A stretch of DNA of 64,000 nt from Scleromitrula shiraiana (lineage: Eukaryota > Ascomycota > Leotiomycetes > Helotiales > Sclerotiniaceae): assembly GCA_028455995.1 (NCBI GenBank), contig JABELC010000010.1, forward strand, positions 806,001-870,000. Direction: 5' to 3'. The notes beneath the pieces are model-generated. The model made no database searches. It worked only from the letters and a program-made list of their open reading frames with translations, and was not told the origin of the DNA. Shown in pieces: positions 23,625 to 35,987 of the stretch. Each line of letters opens with the position of its first letter. Positions within the stretch are counted from its first letter, which is position 1. Both the position numbers and the translations under genes were made by a program.

Positions 23625-24212
23625 ATGCGCCCTACACCAGCAACCCGTGTAAAATCACTCGACCATCTCGTGCTAACCGTAGCATCCATCGAACGAAGCA
23701 AAGAATGGTATCTCAAGAACCTAGGCATGACCTCACATTCATTTGTTTCTCCCGCTTCACCTGATATCACACGACATTCATTGACCTTTGGGGATCAGAA
23801 GATTAATCTACATGAACTTGGACATGTATGTTGTGATCTCTATCTCTGTGAAAAGTGGTATGCATGAATGTATGACTCAAGTTGTCAATATAGGAATTCG
23901 AACCTAAAGCTCTTCGTGTGAAAGATGGGAGTGCGGATCTGTGTTTTATAACAGATGATGATGTGAAAGAAGTTCGAACACGTCTCATAGATGCTGGTGT
24001 AGAGATGGTTGATCTGAGCCCAGAAAAGACGGACGAGGGGATCGTAAAGCGGACTGGGGCGAGGGGAGAGCTACGAAGTGTTTATTGTAGAGATCCAGAT
24101 GGGAACTTGATTGAGTAAGTGGAACGATATATTTCTTTATTAAATAGTATATGATATTGATGATTGTGCAAGAATTTCGAACTATGCAACAATCTTAAAT
24201 AAAGCGAATTAG
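23625..24212 (+). CDS. VOC-superfamily (glyoxalase I/bleomycin-resistance fold) protein
   Basis: Small single-domain protein of the vicinal-oxygen-chelate superfamily. Three exons: 23625-23825, 23894-24114 and 24173-24212, giving 153 residues. The last junction (donor GTAAGT at 24115) restores the classic ending DPDGNLIEISNYA, which a simple reading would stop at NLIE. Opening KSLDHLVLTVASIERSKEWYLKNLGM and central HELGHEFEP are family-typical; His in LDHLVL, His in LHELGH and Glu in LIEI are candidate metal ligands. Similar stand-alone fungal proteins are often annotated glyoxalase or dioxygenase; the reaction is unknown. It converges on the BTB-like gene, leaving only about 130 nt between stops. 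Confidence 0.83.
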
Positions 24213-24345
24213 TCAAACATAAATATCGCAATATTAACCTTATCCAAAATCTACAATGGGTATATTGCGCCATACACATACTATTCCCAGCCTAACCTTG
24301 ATGATATCCCAATTTCCAAGCCGATAACTCCACGCTCAAAGAACA

Positions 24346-27100
24346 TTAAGAAAAGAATCCACCATTACTACCTCTCGAGCTTAAGACTTTATCTTTCTCA
24401 TCTCGTAACTGTTTTGCCATATCATCTTCCCCTATGCGTGCTTTGTCCTCTAAATGTGCAAAGTCGCCTACTAGAAACTTTTGATTTTGTTCCGAATGCT
24501 GTGCGTGCTTCGAGGGCGGTTGCAACGATTCCCTCGTTGCATAGGCCCTACTAGTTGCTTCAACGTTGAGGGCGAGAAAGTTACGTGCTTCTTCTTCGGA
24601 TTTAGGCATTGCTTCATTATCTATTGACAGTTCTGGAGGTGAAGGATATGGATGATCGTCTTCCGAAATGGAGGATACTGGTACGGATTGGTCGGATATT
24701 ATAGATTCAGAATCTTCGATGAGTTCGACAGCAGTTGCGTCTGAGGGATTGACGAGCTCTGGAGGCGACTGGTTCACGGGAATAGTAGTTTGAGATACTT
24801 CTGCTGAAGGTGTTTGTCTCAATCTAGCCTTTACTATATTCCGCAGTAAAAAGACTTCGTTCTTCTTGTAAGTGCCGTAGAATGTTTTATCGATCATTGC
24901 TGCTGCCTGAAGGTCCTCCAAGGTCTCAAGATGTGATAATATACGTAAGTTGATAGCTTCATCAGATAAAGCAATAGACTCTGTAGTCTCAAGCCTGACC
25001 CGAGCAGGCAATTCATAGACCTCTCGCGAAACATCTGCATGTGTATCTTGTGGTGGATCGTTCTTGCTCAACGCCCAGCCATGTTGACCAGAGACTTCAT
25101 AGAGAGTGAGGCCCGTTATACTGTTCGCGATATTGTTGATAGAATTTCTAAAGGCAGGTGCATAATCACAGACGCCACTATGAGTCTGGGGCGGACTAGG
25201 CATTAACCTCAAAGAATCTATCAGTTCCCTAAGACTGCGCCTAGGATTTGGCTTTGCAGTTTTCCAAAATCTGGGAAGCACAGATAGTTCGTTGAACACT
25301 TGCATCAACGAACCTAAATTGGTGGCATCACAAGTGTGAGAGCCTCTTGGACATCGTGGTACTGTTGTTAATTTCAATGAACCTACATGAGTTGGTCGTT
25401 CGATGTTCTCGAGTGGCGGCCGTAAATATTCTTGAATGGCGTTTGTACAGCATTCGTAAATTTGCGCCATTTTTACAGCTCTGATATCCTTGATTTTATC
25501 CCTGATAGGTTGTGGCCAAAGTTCTTTACCTTGAATATCATTGTCGTCTTTAGCATTGAAAATGATATTTCTGGAAATTCGTGTGAATAGATCTCTCTTC
25601 CCGAAAACATAAGCAATTAAGAGTAATTCGTTAGGATTGTCCTCTTCAGCTTTACGTTCCCAATAAGAGAGCCACTGAAATCTCACTTGTAGCTCCACGG
25701 GTGACGTACATTTATATCGTAAACATACGTCCGCAATGCTCACAAGTGCCGGAAATTGAATTCTTTGCGGAACTTCATGCCCATGAGCAGCATGGAGTAA
25801 AATAGTCAATGCCTCATGGATGTTAGGTTCCATCTGAGGCATACGATATACCTTCATTTCTGTTCCGTCTTTGGCAATAATTTTAGATGGTGCTGTTGGG
25901 AGGTCGTTTATCAAATTTAACGGAATACCAATTTCTGGAGAGCGGGGTAAAAGCATGTGAGAGAACAACATTGAGGCATCGACGAGAACGTGAGAAGAAA
26001 CACGAAATCTGAGTATTGGAAGATTGTCTGATGGACGATTTGCAAATTCTAGAATTGTGTCACCATTCTTCGAGATGACTGTTTCACGAATCACCCTATT
26101 TGGCGTATGTACTGATTCCGTAACATCAAATAACCTCTCGGATTCTTCAATGTCGAGTTTCAGTCTGTCGTAGTTCGAGGATCGTATCTTATACTTCTCA
26201 AAGAATTCTGGTTTCTCGGATCTCAATCGATGAACACTTGCGTCTCGCCACTTAGTGATCATTTTCCTACGTAACTCCTTGTCTGCTAGAAATGCTTCAA
26301 GTTGGCGTTGAGATGCTTGATGTTCGTAAGCATTATACGTCAAAACCAAGGATGTATGAAGTGTGTTGAGCATTCCTTCTTGAATCTTTTTGTAATCGAG
26401 GATAGCTGACGACCACTGAGGATTGATTTGAAATTGTGAAGAGGCATCACTGTTTGACCCACTGCCAATTGATGTCCGTGTATGTCTATCCAGGGGACCA
26501 ATGTTCGATTCGAGAGAGTGATTTCGTCCATGATTCTCTACCAATCATATACGTTAATGTTTGTACAAGAACAGTAATATTGAAATATTTACAGAATCCA
26601 TAAAACTGAGTACTCACGAGACTTTTGCATAAGGTTCCGACAATATCCAAGGGACTCCTCTCGGACTCTTCTATAAACCTCCCATGCAGCATCTACGCTT
26701 TTGGGATCCGACCCCAATGGTGCCTTACGAAGTTTCCTTATACTTTCGCGCAATTGACTGTAATCTGGATCAAAGGTCTGCGCTAGACCTGAATCTGGGG
26801 AAAAAGAAGGTTTGCTTGATTCTGTGTCTAGATCATGGTTCGGAGAGTTAGGGATCTTATCACTATAAACAGGCTGAGATAAATATCAGTAGTGAAATAC
26901 ATAACCATTGGTTAATCGGGGACACCCACATCTCGCATCAAACCATCAGGTATAGAGGCCCTCGGAATAGCGGGAATCGGTTCTTCTCTGGCAGCTGGAG
27001 TTCTTCTAAATCTAGGCACGGAAAGTGAGAAGCGTCCCTTCTGTTGTGATGTAGAATTCAGTCCATTATCGTGTGAAGGTTGACGCGACGGGCGCGACAT
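24346..27100 (-). CDS. BTB/POZ-like protein, fungal, function unknown
   Basis: Three exons: 27100-26930, 26873-26618 and 26537-24346, 872 residues; donors GTGGGT and GTGAGT, phases consistent. The N-terminus is basic and disordered with an RPSRQPS start. A helical, charged region follows at about 150-240 (YNAYEHQASQRQLEAFLADK). The segment about 280-350 (NGDTILEF, then LRFRVSSHVLVDASMLFSHML) resembles the start of a fungal BTB domain, and NIHEALTILLHAAHG and SIADVCLRYKC continue the pattern seen in fungal BTB-type nuclear proteins. The C-terminus is acidic and Ser/Pro-rich. I infer a protein-interaction role only; the BTB call is by local pattern and not certain. Confidence 0.75.
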
Positions 27101-27522
27101 AACTATAGGAAGTCGAGTATATGTTTATTTCTGCGAGCAGTATATCGAAATTATAATTTATGATTATCATCATCATTATCATCGTCATCATCATGAAGAA
27201 TGTACTTATTTTCAATGCACAGACAGGCGGCTGGCTATGTAATTCTAGAAATGTGCCAAGACCTGGGGCAACAGTGGGGCTGAGCTGAAGCTGTCACACT
27301 GTCAAAATATTTGTAAGACAAGCCTAAACGACAAGCAGTTAGAGCCTCAAAGCCTAAAGAAAAGCCCTATTCTACATAGAACTACAATTCATAGTTATGA
27401 CCTTGAAAGCTTATGTAGCATATCCTCGACTTAATAAGCAACAATAACATCTACTTTTCTCCCATTTCTACTTTCAGTCACCAAACTTCGAGAGGAGCTA
27501 GATATCATAGAATGTCCCTGAT
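27101..27522. other. Intergenic region
   Basis: About 420 nt between two minus-strand genes. It has an ATC/ATT trinucleotide-rich tract at 27158-27195. It should hold the BTB-like gene's promoter and the P450 relic's 3' end. Confidence 0.6.
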
Positions 27523-29160
27523 TTAAGCAGGAATTAATCCTACTTTTACTCCATTCTTACTTTCCAACGTTAACTTTATAGTCTCAAAGAACCCTATCTC
27601 CTCATCCCTATTTTCTATACCTTTGAATTCCTTCATAAAGCGTACAATCAAATAAGATATTTCAGTTAGTGCTATCTGTTGTGCTGGACAGATTCTGGCT
27701 CCACCAAGAAATGGAATGTACTCCCATGTCGTGCGAATGCTATCCCATGTCTCTGGTCGAAAATCTAGTGCATCAGACCCCCAGATATCTGGATCCTTAT
27801 GCAAAGCATGGGTCACTATTCGGATTTCGGTATCTTTTTGAACGAGGATGGGGTCGCTTCCAGCTGGTCCACCCTCATAAGGAAGGACACAGTCCTCTAG
27901 ACAAGTTCGAAGGCTGAGACCCGCTGGTGCAAGAAGACGAAGACCTAATATCCTTTGGTCATTATGGTGCAATACAAAGCATTATTCAATAATTGAGGGG
28001 GGCTCACTCTCGTTGATCGCATATCTTAAGTATTTCATTGGTTTAAGTAAATCAAATGTTATTGTCGCATTGCCAATGCCGTCGACTTCCTGATGTAACT
28101 TTTCCCAAACTTGTGGATGCCGTGCCAGGTGAAAGAACACGAAGCTTACCGCACTCGAGATTGAATCCCGGGCTGGTAAGAAAATGTTCAGCATCTGATT
28201 TCGAAGCTCCATCCTATCGGTGGTTGTCTTGAGAAGTTCATCGAGATAAATGTAGGTCGTAGTTTCTGCCGAGTTCTTTTCACGAAATTTCGCTCATTCA
28301 ATCGCCATATCTATGTATATGTCGACGAAGGCGTGGACAGGAGCTAAATCGCTCTTCCGTTTCGTATCTTGACCACGCATAAATCTAAATTTCCCCAGAT
28401 AGATACGAGCATGCAGACCGTTGAGAGCACGATCAAATACCGATATGAAATCCTCTGAGTCAGGATCTGAAGGGCCAGATAGGAGAGAGTCTTGTGATAC
28501 ACCAAACACGAATTCCATGAGCTTGTCCAAGAACTGTAGGCATCAGATTGTCGAACTTAATCGAAGAAGGTGATCGCACTTACCATTCGTTTCAAAAGTG
28601 GCTGGAGATCAACCGTGGAGCCATCTCGAGAAATTAAATCTAATAAGCGATCCACATGTTTCTCAAGCGACAGGATAGTTGAAGTTCTAGCTCCTGAGAA
28701 GATATGCTTCGCCATTCCTCTTGACTTCGCCCAAGCTTTGCCATCAGCAGTGAATATCCCGTCTTTCATAAGTGGCTCGATGGTTTCTGATCTGTATGGC
28801 GCTACGCCAAACTTTTCAGACTCCTGCGTTAGCACCGCTTGAATGACTCGAGGATCCATGGTATTAATGACCGTCCTTCCCCACTCATTCGATTGAAATG
28901 TTTTCCCGCATTCGACAAAGTAGCTCTCAACTTTAGGAAGCAGCTTTCCGTTTTGCATTGCCTTCGCGCAAACGCAATAAACATGTCAATTCCTAGAAAG
29001 GGATCTTTGTGTGGATATTTCTTAGGTGATGAGCAGCCATTCGAGATCATCGCTTTGCAGTACCTCCGTCGTCTTTCGATTTCTCGAACAACATACCACT
29101 TTCTGAGACCCCCAATAAGCCATGTCGCTGTATCTGTAAAGAGTGCCATCATTAGTCTGA
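27523..29160 (-). pseudogene. CYP52-type cytochrome P450, disabled
   Basis: Haem monooxygenase relic. Blocks in order: SSPKKYPHKDPFLGIDMF and the CGKTFQ region, helix I variant PARDSISS, the ExxR motif as NESLRLL (rebuilt across the intron 28007-27945), a FRPETW meander and the haem loop FLGGARICPAQQ. Another good intron is 28583-28534. Two lesions break it: an in-frame TGA at 28296-28294, where the surrounding frame reads on intact, and a one-base frame change at about 28961-28969 between DMFIAFA and MQNGKLLPK. The 5' end is unclear: no convincing membrane anchor with an ATG, and the region above about 29,160 has no family similarity. The haem and ExxR motifs are intact, so inactivation looks recent. 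CYP52 members hydroxylate alkanes and fatty acids; the exact subfamily is uncertain. Confidence 0.8.
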
Positions 29161-30062
29161 AACTTTGGACAAGACCCTCCAGGGATGAAGAAACAACAAT
29201 ATGAAAGTTAATGTTCAAGACACTTTGCCGCGCGAAGCACAAACCTAATATCCGATTATTGGGATATTTATATGATAAATTCCACTTAGCTTCACATGTT
29301 GGATGAAATCTAACGGATTGATAGAGCCGAATTCGTGACCGACCACAATCTGGGGTGGAAATCACACTGTTATCAACTGGGCCACCAGACTACAGATGAT
29401 ACCAACAAATCAACATTTGCACTGACTATCTCAACCTGAAAAACAGCTGTATGATTCGCTAATGATACGATACTAACTTTTCGAACATCTAATGTTGGAG
29501 ATATAATATACAGTTTCAACGACAATTTTTCTCATCAAATTGACCGGAATAGGTTGACATGCCACATTCTACTCTATGCCAAATTGATGATATAGCGCTG
29601 GGAGACTCTACAACATCAATTACAGTGACATGGTACTGCCTCACCACCAATGGTTACAAAAACCTGCAGAAGTACCATACGGTGCTGAGTCGAAGTTGAA
29701 AATACTTCCACACCCCAGATGAAGCCGTTGAGCATGGATAAGTATTAAAACCAGGAGAAGTTCGCATTACGCATTTCTATCTACCTCTTGTGTTAATCAA
29801 GTTCTTTTCTTTCGTCTATATTCTATCTATACTTGTCTCAGTTGAAGATTTCGATAGTTTCTGAAAGGGGGGTTTTATATACTTTTATGTAGCTTCAAAT
29901 TCAAATGTCAAACTCCTAGTCTATACATATATCTTTTCACACACCCTTCATTTGTTTCCAACCAGCCACTCTTTCAGCTCTCACAACTCCTTTTTGTGCT
30001 CAATTTCAAAAGATCTCATGGCCTATTCCTTGGTTCTACCGTTAAATAAATTCTACTTTCAA
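29161..30062. other. Intergenic region
   Basis: About 900 nt between the P450 relic and the zinc-finger relic. An open frame continues to 29365 on minus but looks non-homologous. Nothing else is seen. Confidence 0.5.
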
Positions 30063-31616
30063 CTATCTTGATCTTCTGTCCCTTGGAACCTCATTGCTCG
30101 ATTCATCACTCGGCTCTGAACTGGAATCTAGATGATACCTTTCTCGGTACTTAGGATCGTTATCGATCAATCGCATTCTTCCGACTCGCTGTAGCCCCTG
30201 ACTTCCTTCAGTTCCACTTCCACTTGCACTAGAGTGTTGTTCGGCGTTTCCTTGCTGTGCTCGTGAGTCTCCAGTCTTTGGGCCAAGCGTATTCTTTAAT
30301 TCTCTGTGTTTCTTTTTGGGAGGCGGCTGTGATCCAGTCTTTGATACACGACGGGGCCTGCGTCCTCCGTTACCACCATCGCCATCTTTGGGATGCGGAG
30401 ATCGACCTCGACCAGGTTTCCTATACGGTTCCCCTCCATTTCCATCATCAACAGCTTGTGTATCTGCTTTTTCAGGTGCAGGCAGAAGTTCACGTAACTT
30501 AGTTGACTTGTGAGTCCTTAAGATGTTTTGCCGTCTTTCGGCTTTTCCTTACCAAAATGTTTGATATGAGCTTTCATTGAATTCGCAGAACCAATCTTTG
30601 TGCAGTTTTCAGTTGGGCACCCGACACATGCGCCATGCAGTTTCACATGGTTCCTATAATATATGAACTCATTAGCTAAGCCAAGAATGATTGTAAAGAT
30701 AACGACTGCGGATTTAGATCAACTATTACTCTTTTTGGCCTGGAGCAGGACAAGATATCTCACACAATCCGTCCTTCCAACTGCATCTCCAGTTCTTGAT
30801 GTCTCGCGCATTGATTTTCTTCTCATTAATTTTGTATTTTTTCTCCTTTTTCTTCTCTTCTGGTTTCTTCTCGCTTTTTGACTTTTTCTTGTCTTTTGCC
30901 TTTCTCTCGGCCTCTATACTTTGCTGTTCCATTTTTGCCTCATATTCTACTTTTGCTTCTATCGCTAATCTCTCAATTTCCCGTCTTCTCTCCTCTTCTA
31001 TTTCATTCACCTCAAATTTAACATGATCAAGTAAATGTCTCCTATAAAAAGTTTTGGTAAGATTGACTGCAAATTATGAGAGATAGGAAGCTTACACCAA
31101 AGACGGCGTGTCCCTGAAATCGGTAAAATCATTACAGTTTTCCCACTCACAAATCTTGAAGTCTAAAAAGGATCGGAAAACGGTCGGTAAGGACTTTTTC
31201 CATGAATGATCATGTGATGCTTGAACTCCCTATTTCAGAAAAATTTATGTGGACAATCAGGCACTTCACGTCTGAAAATTGGCTTGGTATGGAATTTTAC
31301 TATATTTTCTCTATATAGAAAGAGTATCAACAATGGAAGTTAGTATAAAACATGGGGTATGATTAGGATTTACCTGGCTTTCGTCTCATCTGTAAATTTT
31401 TCTCTGCAGATGCATGTAAATTCCTCCCTTTTATTAAGTTCTTTTCTTATCAATGGGAATTGCTCCCAAACAGTATGATACCTATAAGTTCCGTAAGATA
31501 TTGTTCAGCACAAGAAGGAGTTGCTTGATCTACCGTAGATCCTCTCGGGATGGTAAACTTTCATTGCAAAAATAGCATCGATTCGAGTCTAGCTCTGTCG
31601 ATGTGGAAGACGACAT
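30063..31616 (-). pseudogene. C2H2 zinc-finger protein, apparently disabled
   Basis: Minus-strand start at 31616 (MSSSTSTELDSNRCYFCNE). Exon 2 (to about 31369) adds YHTVWEQFPLIRKEL and EEFTCICREKF. A strong TACTAAC branch point then places the next exon at RREVPDCPHKFF and NREFKHHMIIHG. Further on come CEWENC with LVRHLLDH (a C2H2 finger), a long charged EERRREIERLAIEAK to KKKEKKYK helix, CSWKDGLCEISC, NHVKLHGACVGCP and a Pro/Arg-rich tail ending at 30063. Breaks: in-frame TGA at 31237-31235 inside a finger, and a one-base loss in the A run opposite 31195-31199. A third frame mismatch near 30520-30545 may be an unresolved intron. I infer a pseudogene; a short unusual intron could explain part of it. 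Confidence 0.6.
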
Positions 31617-33381
31617 CTTCACTCTAGTTGAAATGAAGAAAGATAAGTGATGTTTGTGTTGGTAAAGAATTTAAGTTTTGAAGAAACAAGTTGTAAACCT
31701 GGATGAAGGAGAACTATCTCCTACCTACTCAATGATGCTAGAACACAAAATGAAGATCTCATGGCTATACTTATACACCATATAAGGACATCACTCCAGC
31801 ATTTCCAGAATTTAACTGTCTATAATGTTGGGTTTCCCCATTAACAACAATTCAAAGGAGCTCCCGGAGTAGACCATATCACTCTCCATTTTCTGGCCCA
31901 GAACCTGGCGATGAGAAGTGACAGCCACTTAGACTTGATTGAGGATATACATTATTGATCAAATGAAGAAGGTCGCGTAAACTTGAGGAATAGAATGACG
32001 GTTATTATTTTGTTAGATGTACCAATGTTTAATAATCCAAAGAATAGGTAGGCTATAGAAAAGGCTTGCTTCATTGCGAGCTTGGGGATATTTTTGTGCT
32101 ACTCCTATTTAAGTAAAACTTAAAGTTCTCCATCGCGACCGGAGATCGACCTGATCTCAACCGACGCTCTCCAACCTCAATAGGAAGCCTCCCAAGTACT
32201 GCTTAGAAGGGAAGAAAGTCGAGAGAGGCGATGCCTGAGATTTGAAATTGCTGGGTGTACAAGCACCAGCACCAGAATGAACATTTGAATAGAATGTATC
32301 TGGTGAGTGGCAAGGTGACCATAGTATATGAATAACTGTACTTCGATTGCAATATTTTGTTTAGCAGCTGGATTACTTCCACTGAGATGCACATATTCAA
32401 AATGGTATTCTACACCGTTGCCCCAATTTATTGATACTGGTATGCATAGTGATAGGTTTGAGGGTGGGGGTAAGAAAAGGAGGGGTTATTGTAGATAGAT
32501 GGTCGCCATTGATCGGTCCGTACTATGTTTAGTGGAGGGTAAGGAGGGTAATGAGGGTATACACATGATGCATGTAGTTATATAACGATGAGATGATGAT
32601 AGGATGAATAAAAGTAACTAAAAGATCTCTTTCTGTTGGTTATGTAGACCAATCAAAAGGCTTTGCACTGGTCGCTGTACAGAACTAGACATACAGAAAC
32701 CAGATATTGAAGAACTTGTTACTAAGAATATGTCACTTGATACATCCCGAGATCTCTTCTATAGGTACTATCTTGTTTGCGATATTTTATGTTTAGTTTG
32801 ATACCAACAAGAATTTTTGAGAGACGATTGAGTACATATGATCCACAGGCAAAGCGGGGGGCACCGGGGGCGTTTATTAAGCTAGCCGGTGGAGTTTCAG
32901 TATCGATGATCACCCTAGAGATTGGCCTAATTAGGGCTGAGTTTGTTGGCTTTTCAAGACGAGAACAGAATTGAATCCTAGTGATGTGCCCACTAAATGC
33001 ATCCCAAGTCTACAATCCAAATCTACAATTATATTCCTGGCGTCCTTGAATATCAAATGCTACATCCGAGTCAGTATGAAGCAAAGTAGTAGGATATGTA
33101 GCTATAATGATCAAGCAAGGTAGCAAGGTATTTTGTACTCTGAATTACAACATACACATGAGTCACTTCGCGATCGGATACGCACTCACCGGTGTAGGTA
33201 ATTGATAAGGAGTCACAATGTGGATAGGTAAAGTAAAGCTGATTACTTGGAAGGTGATGCATTTTACAGTGTTAATATATAAACATTGATTACCATCATG
33301 TCCTTCTATCTATCCACAGGAAATTAATTTCTGGGTTAGAAATAGCATTCCAGTTTGCCGCTGAATCTAAAAAGATACACC
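31617..33381. other. Intergenic region
   Basis: About 1.76 kb with no frame that carries a recognisable domain on either strand. Short frames at 32177-32400 and 32722-32974 look spurious. The promoter of the RNA cyclase gene lies at the right end. Confidence 0.55.
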
Positions 33382-34726
33382 ATGAAGCCTCAAAAACTGC
33401 TCACACTAGATGGAAGAACCGGAGAGGGCGGTGGGCAGTAAGTCTAGTTTTTCTATTTGCTTACCTGAGTATTGTGTCTACACATTCTGTTTTGAGCGAT
33501 TGATTAATTCTCGTTCGTTAGATTAGTTCGAATTGCTATCTCTCTAGCTGCTCTTACTGGGACCCCCCTACAAATCACGAACGTTCGGGGTAATAGGTAA
33601 GTTTATGATCCTACTTTCGAATTGTAAATCGATATTGACGAAACTGATAGAATTGGTAAACGGAATGGAGGTATGCTCAACGATGTATACATTGGTTAGA
33701 TGTTGGGACTAATTTAGTGCAGGTTTAAAAGCACAACATGTTGTCGCGTTAAAATGGTTGGCAAAGGCCACATCAGCAGAGACGAACGGATGTTTTGTTG
33801 GAAGCAAAACGGTTGAGTTCAAACCCAATGCTTCTCCTGCAGAAATTGTCAACCGAGATATCAAGATAGACGCAGATTCTGCTGCAAGTATTCTCCTTGT
33901 TCTTCAAGCCATTCTTCCGATCCTCCTATTCGCAGGTGATTCTAGCGGTTCTCTAATCACCTTGACGATAAAAGGAGGCTCCAATGGATCTTACTCTCTA
34001 TCGTTCGAGTATCTCGACCAAGTGTTACTACCTTCTCTCGAAAGATTTGGAATAATGGTGGATCGCCAACTTAAGACTCGAGGTTGGTCTCAAGGGCCCC
34101 TGAAGCTGGGGTGTGCCGAGTTCAAGATTTACCCTATACCCCTCGGGCAATCATTGAAATCACCAGATTGGCCAGCAGAACGCGGAACCGTGACGAAAGT
34201 CGATGTATCTTCAATCGTGTTAGAGCATCTTCAGGAGCCGCTTAAAACTGCAATACTCCTTGAACTCAGTCGCATGTTTCCTGACGTCGAGATAAATTTT
34301 AGATTAGTGGAGAATAGCAGTCGAATATACACCATTCTGGTAGCTCATACCTCGACTGGTTTGCTCTTTGGTCGTGACTGGCTTTACGACAGGAAGACGA
34401 AAGGAAAGACCCCGGAGGAAATCGCATCGGAGATTGCACTTAAGGTTGTAGGAGAGCTCGACGTAGAGCTCAAAAGAGGTGGCTTGGTGGACGAACATCT
34501 CCAAGATCAACTGGTAATTTTTCAAGCACTAGCGGACGGAAAATCGACTATTTTTGGGTATGAATCACCTGAGATAAGAAATCGGAGTGACAAATTGGAT
34601 GAGCCATTCGGTGATGGAAGCAAGCACACAACTACAGCAAGATGGGTTACAGGGCAGTTGCTTCCACACGTGAAGTGGTATGACAAAGGACAAGTTTGTG
34701 AAGGAGTTGGCTGGAAAATGAGTTAA
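33382..34726 (+). CDS. RTCA: RNA 3'-terminal phosphate cyclase
   Basis: ATP-dependent enzyme converting RNA 3'-phosphate ends to 2',3'-cyclic phosphates. Four exons: 33382-33437, 33522-33596, 33651-33670 (20 nt) and 33723-34726, 384 residues. Phases agree and the joined N-terminus reads LTLDGRTGEGGGQLVRIAISLAA, a hallmark of the family, followed by TGTPLQITNVRGNR and GLKAQHV. The central part has GRDWLYDRKTKGK and DEHLQDQL; the KHTTTA motif near the C-terminus aligns with the region bearing the catalytic His of RtcA enzymes, which favours an active cyclase over the Rcl1 rRNA-processing branch. Length is close to the usual 340-370 residues. The 20-nt third exon is unusually small but is supported by both splice sites and the motif it completes. 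Confidence 0.88.
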
Positions 34727-35049
34727 TGCCCATCTGAGTTACGGAGTTATCGATGGCGTTATTTTCCCAAAACAAGATCTTCTATATATCAATACTCTTA
34801 TGCCTACCTACTGGGGTCTATGTATATTTCCTCCGCACCAAGCAAAAATTGTAATTGGTTTTCGTTTCATATTGATGCGAAAGTCCATTTTGCCGCAATA
34901 CTAGCATTTCCCCGCAAAAACAGGGATCCCCTGAACGGAAGGACGAGAACGTTATTAACTTTCCGAACACTCATAGTGGTTACGCATATACTTTATAAGA
35001 GTTTATTAAGATCCAATTGTGGAAAAACTTACAGTAGAATGTCGAGGGA
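34727..35049. other. Intergenic region
   Basis: About 320 nt following the cyclase stop. No feature is seen beyond a likely 3' UTR. Confidence 0.5.
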
Positions 35050-35987
35050 GGGAACAATCACCTGGTATCGGCATAATGGCTGAAGAAGTCTCTGCAAGTG
35101 GCAAGACCAATATCATCATTCGCAGTATGTCGTAACCATGAATGACTTCCTCCTATAACGCTTTGTATATGGCTACCTGAATGTATAGACTTGCGAATGC
35201 GACAGGATAACCTAGATACTGATACCAGGAAGAGCGCTTCCAATATGGGCGGTGCCACGAAGTAAGTAATCGATGAAGTCATTGAACAAGCAACTACTTA
35301 CCATTGAACAGCGTCATTCTAGACCATGGTTCCGTTGCATATGGGAAGTGAGACTCTATCGATGGAGTCGGCGTTACCAATATCACAATCTCCAACTCCA
35401 TCATCGCATTCCCCATCGGCCAACAATTTGGCGCGCACATCGAAGGAAACCAAGCTACCTACTACGGTAATCTCTGGGTGAGCGCACATAACCGTCAACC
35501 GCTTTCTAAGGCCAACTCTCAATACATCAACAACGTAGTGTATAACTACCAAGCCGCATATACTGTTGCCAATACTGGGGGTATATTAAGCCATGATATC
35601 ATCAACAACTATTTTATTGCCGGACCCAGCACAACTTCCATCAGCAACTACTATTACCAGGTAAACGCTGGTCAGAGCGTATATGCAAAGGGGAATTATG
35701 CGGATACTAGTAAGGATGGAGTCTTCAATGGCGCGCAGGAAAACAAGGTCGGAAGCGCTGTGGTGCTAAGTGCTCCATGGGCAAATAACTCTGCTGCAAT
35801 GGCCTCACTCTCTGCTGCTGATACTTATACTTATGTTCTTGCTAATGCAGGTGCGTCACCACGGGATGAAGTTGATGCATTCGCTGTTGCCACCGTAAAG
35901 ACTCTTGGCACATCGGGGGTTATTTAGACCAATCAGGCGAGTATGAGATTAAGTAATGGTGGTTATGGTACGCTTTAGATGATAGCT
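35050..35987 (+). pseudogene. Pectin-lyase-like (polysaccharide lyase family 1-type) relic
   Basis: Secreted right-handed beta-helix enzyme remnant. The best-preserved frame runs from about 35354 (DSIDGVGVTNITIS) through GNQATYYGNLWVSAHNRQPL, NSQYINNVVYNYQAAY, NYYYQVNAGQSVYAKGNY and GVFNGAQE. At 35925-35927 a TAG interrupts it, after which the same frame continues TNQASMRLSNGGYG to a second stop at 35985-35987. Context suggests TAG stands where Trp (TGG) was. Upstream of 35354 the frame hits a stop at once. A scrap at about 35067-35105 (MAEEVSASGKTNIIIR) looks like a family N-terminal strand, but the sequence between is scrambled. No signal peptide is found. PL1 assignment is moderate; another pectin-lyase-fold family is possible. 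Confidence 0.6.
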
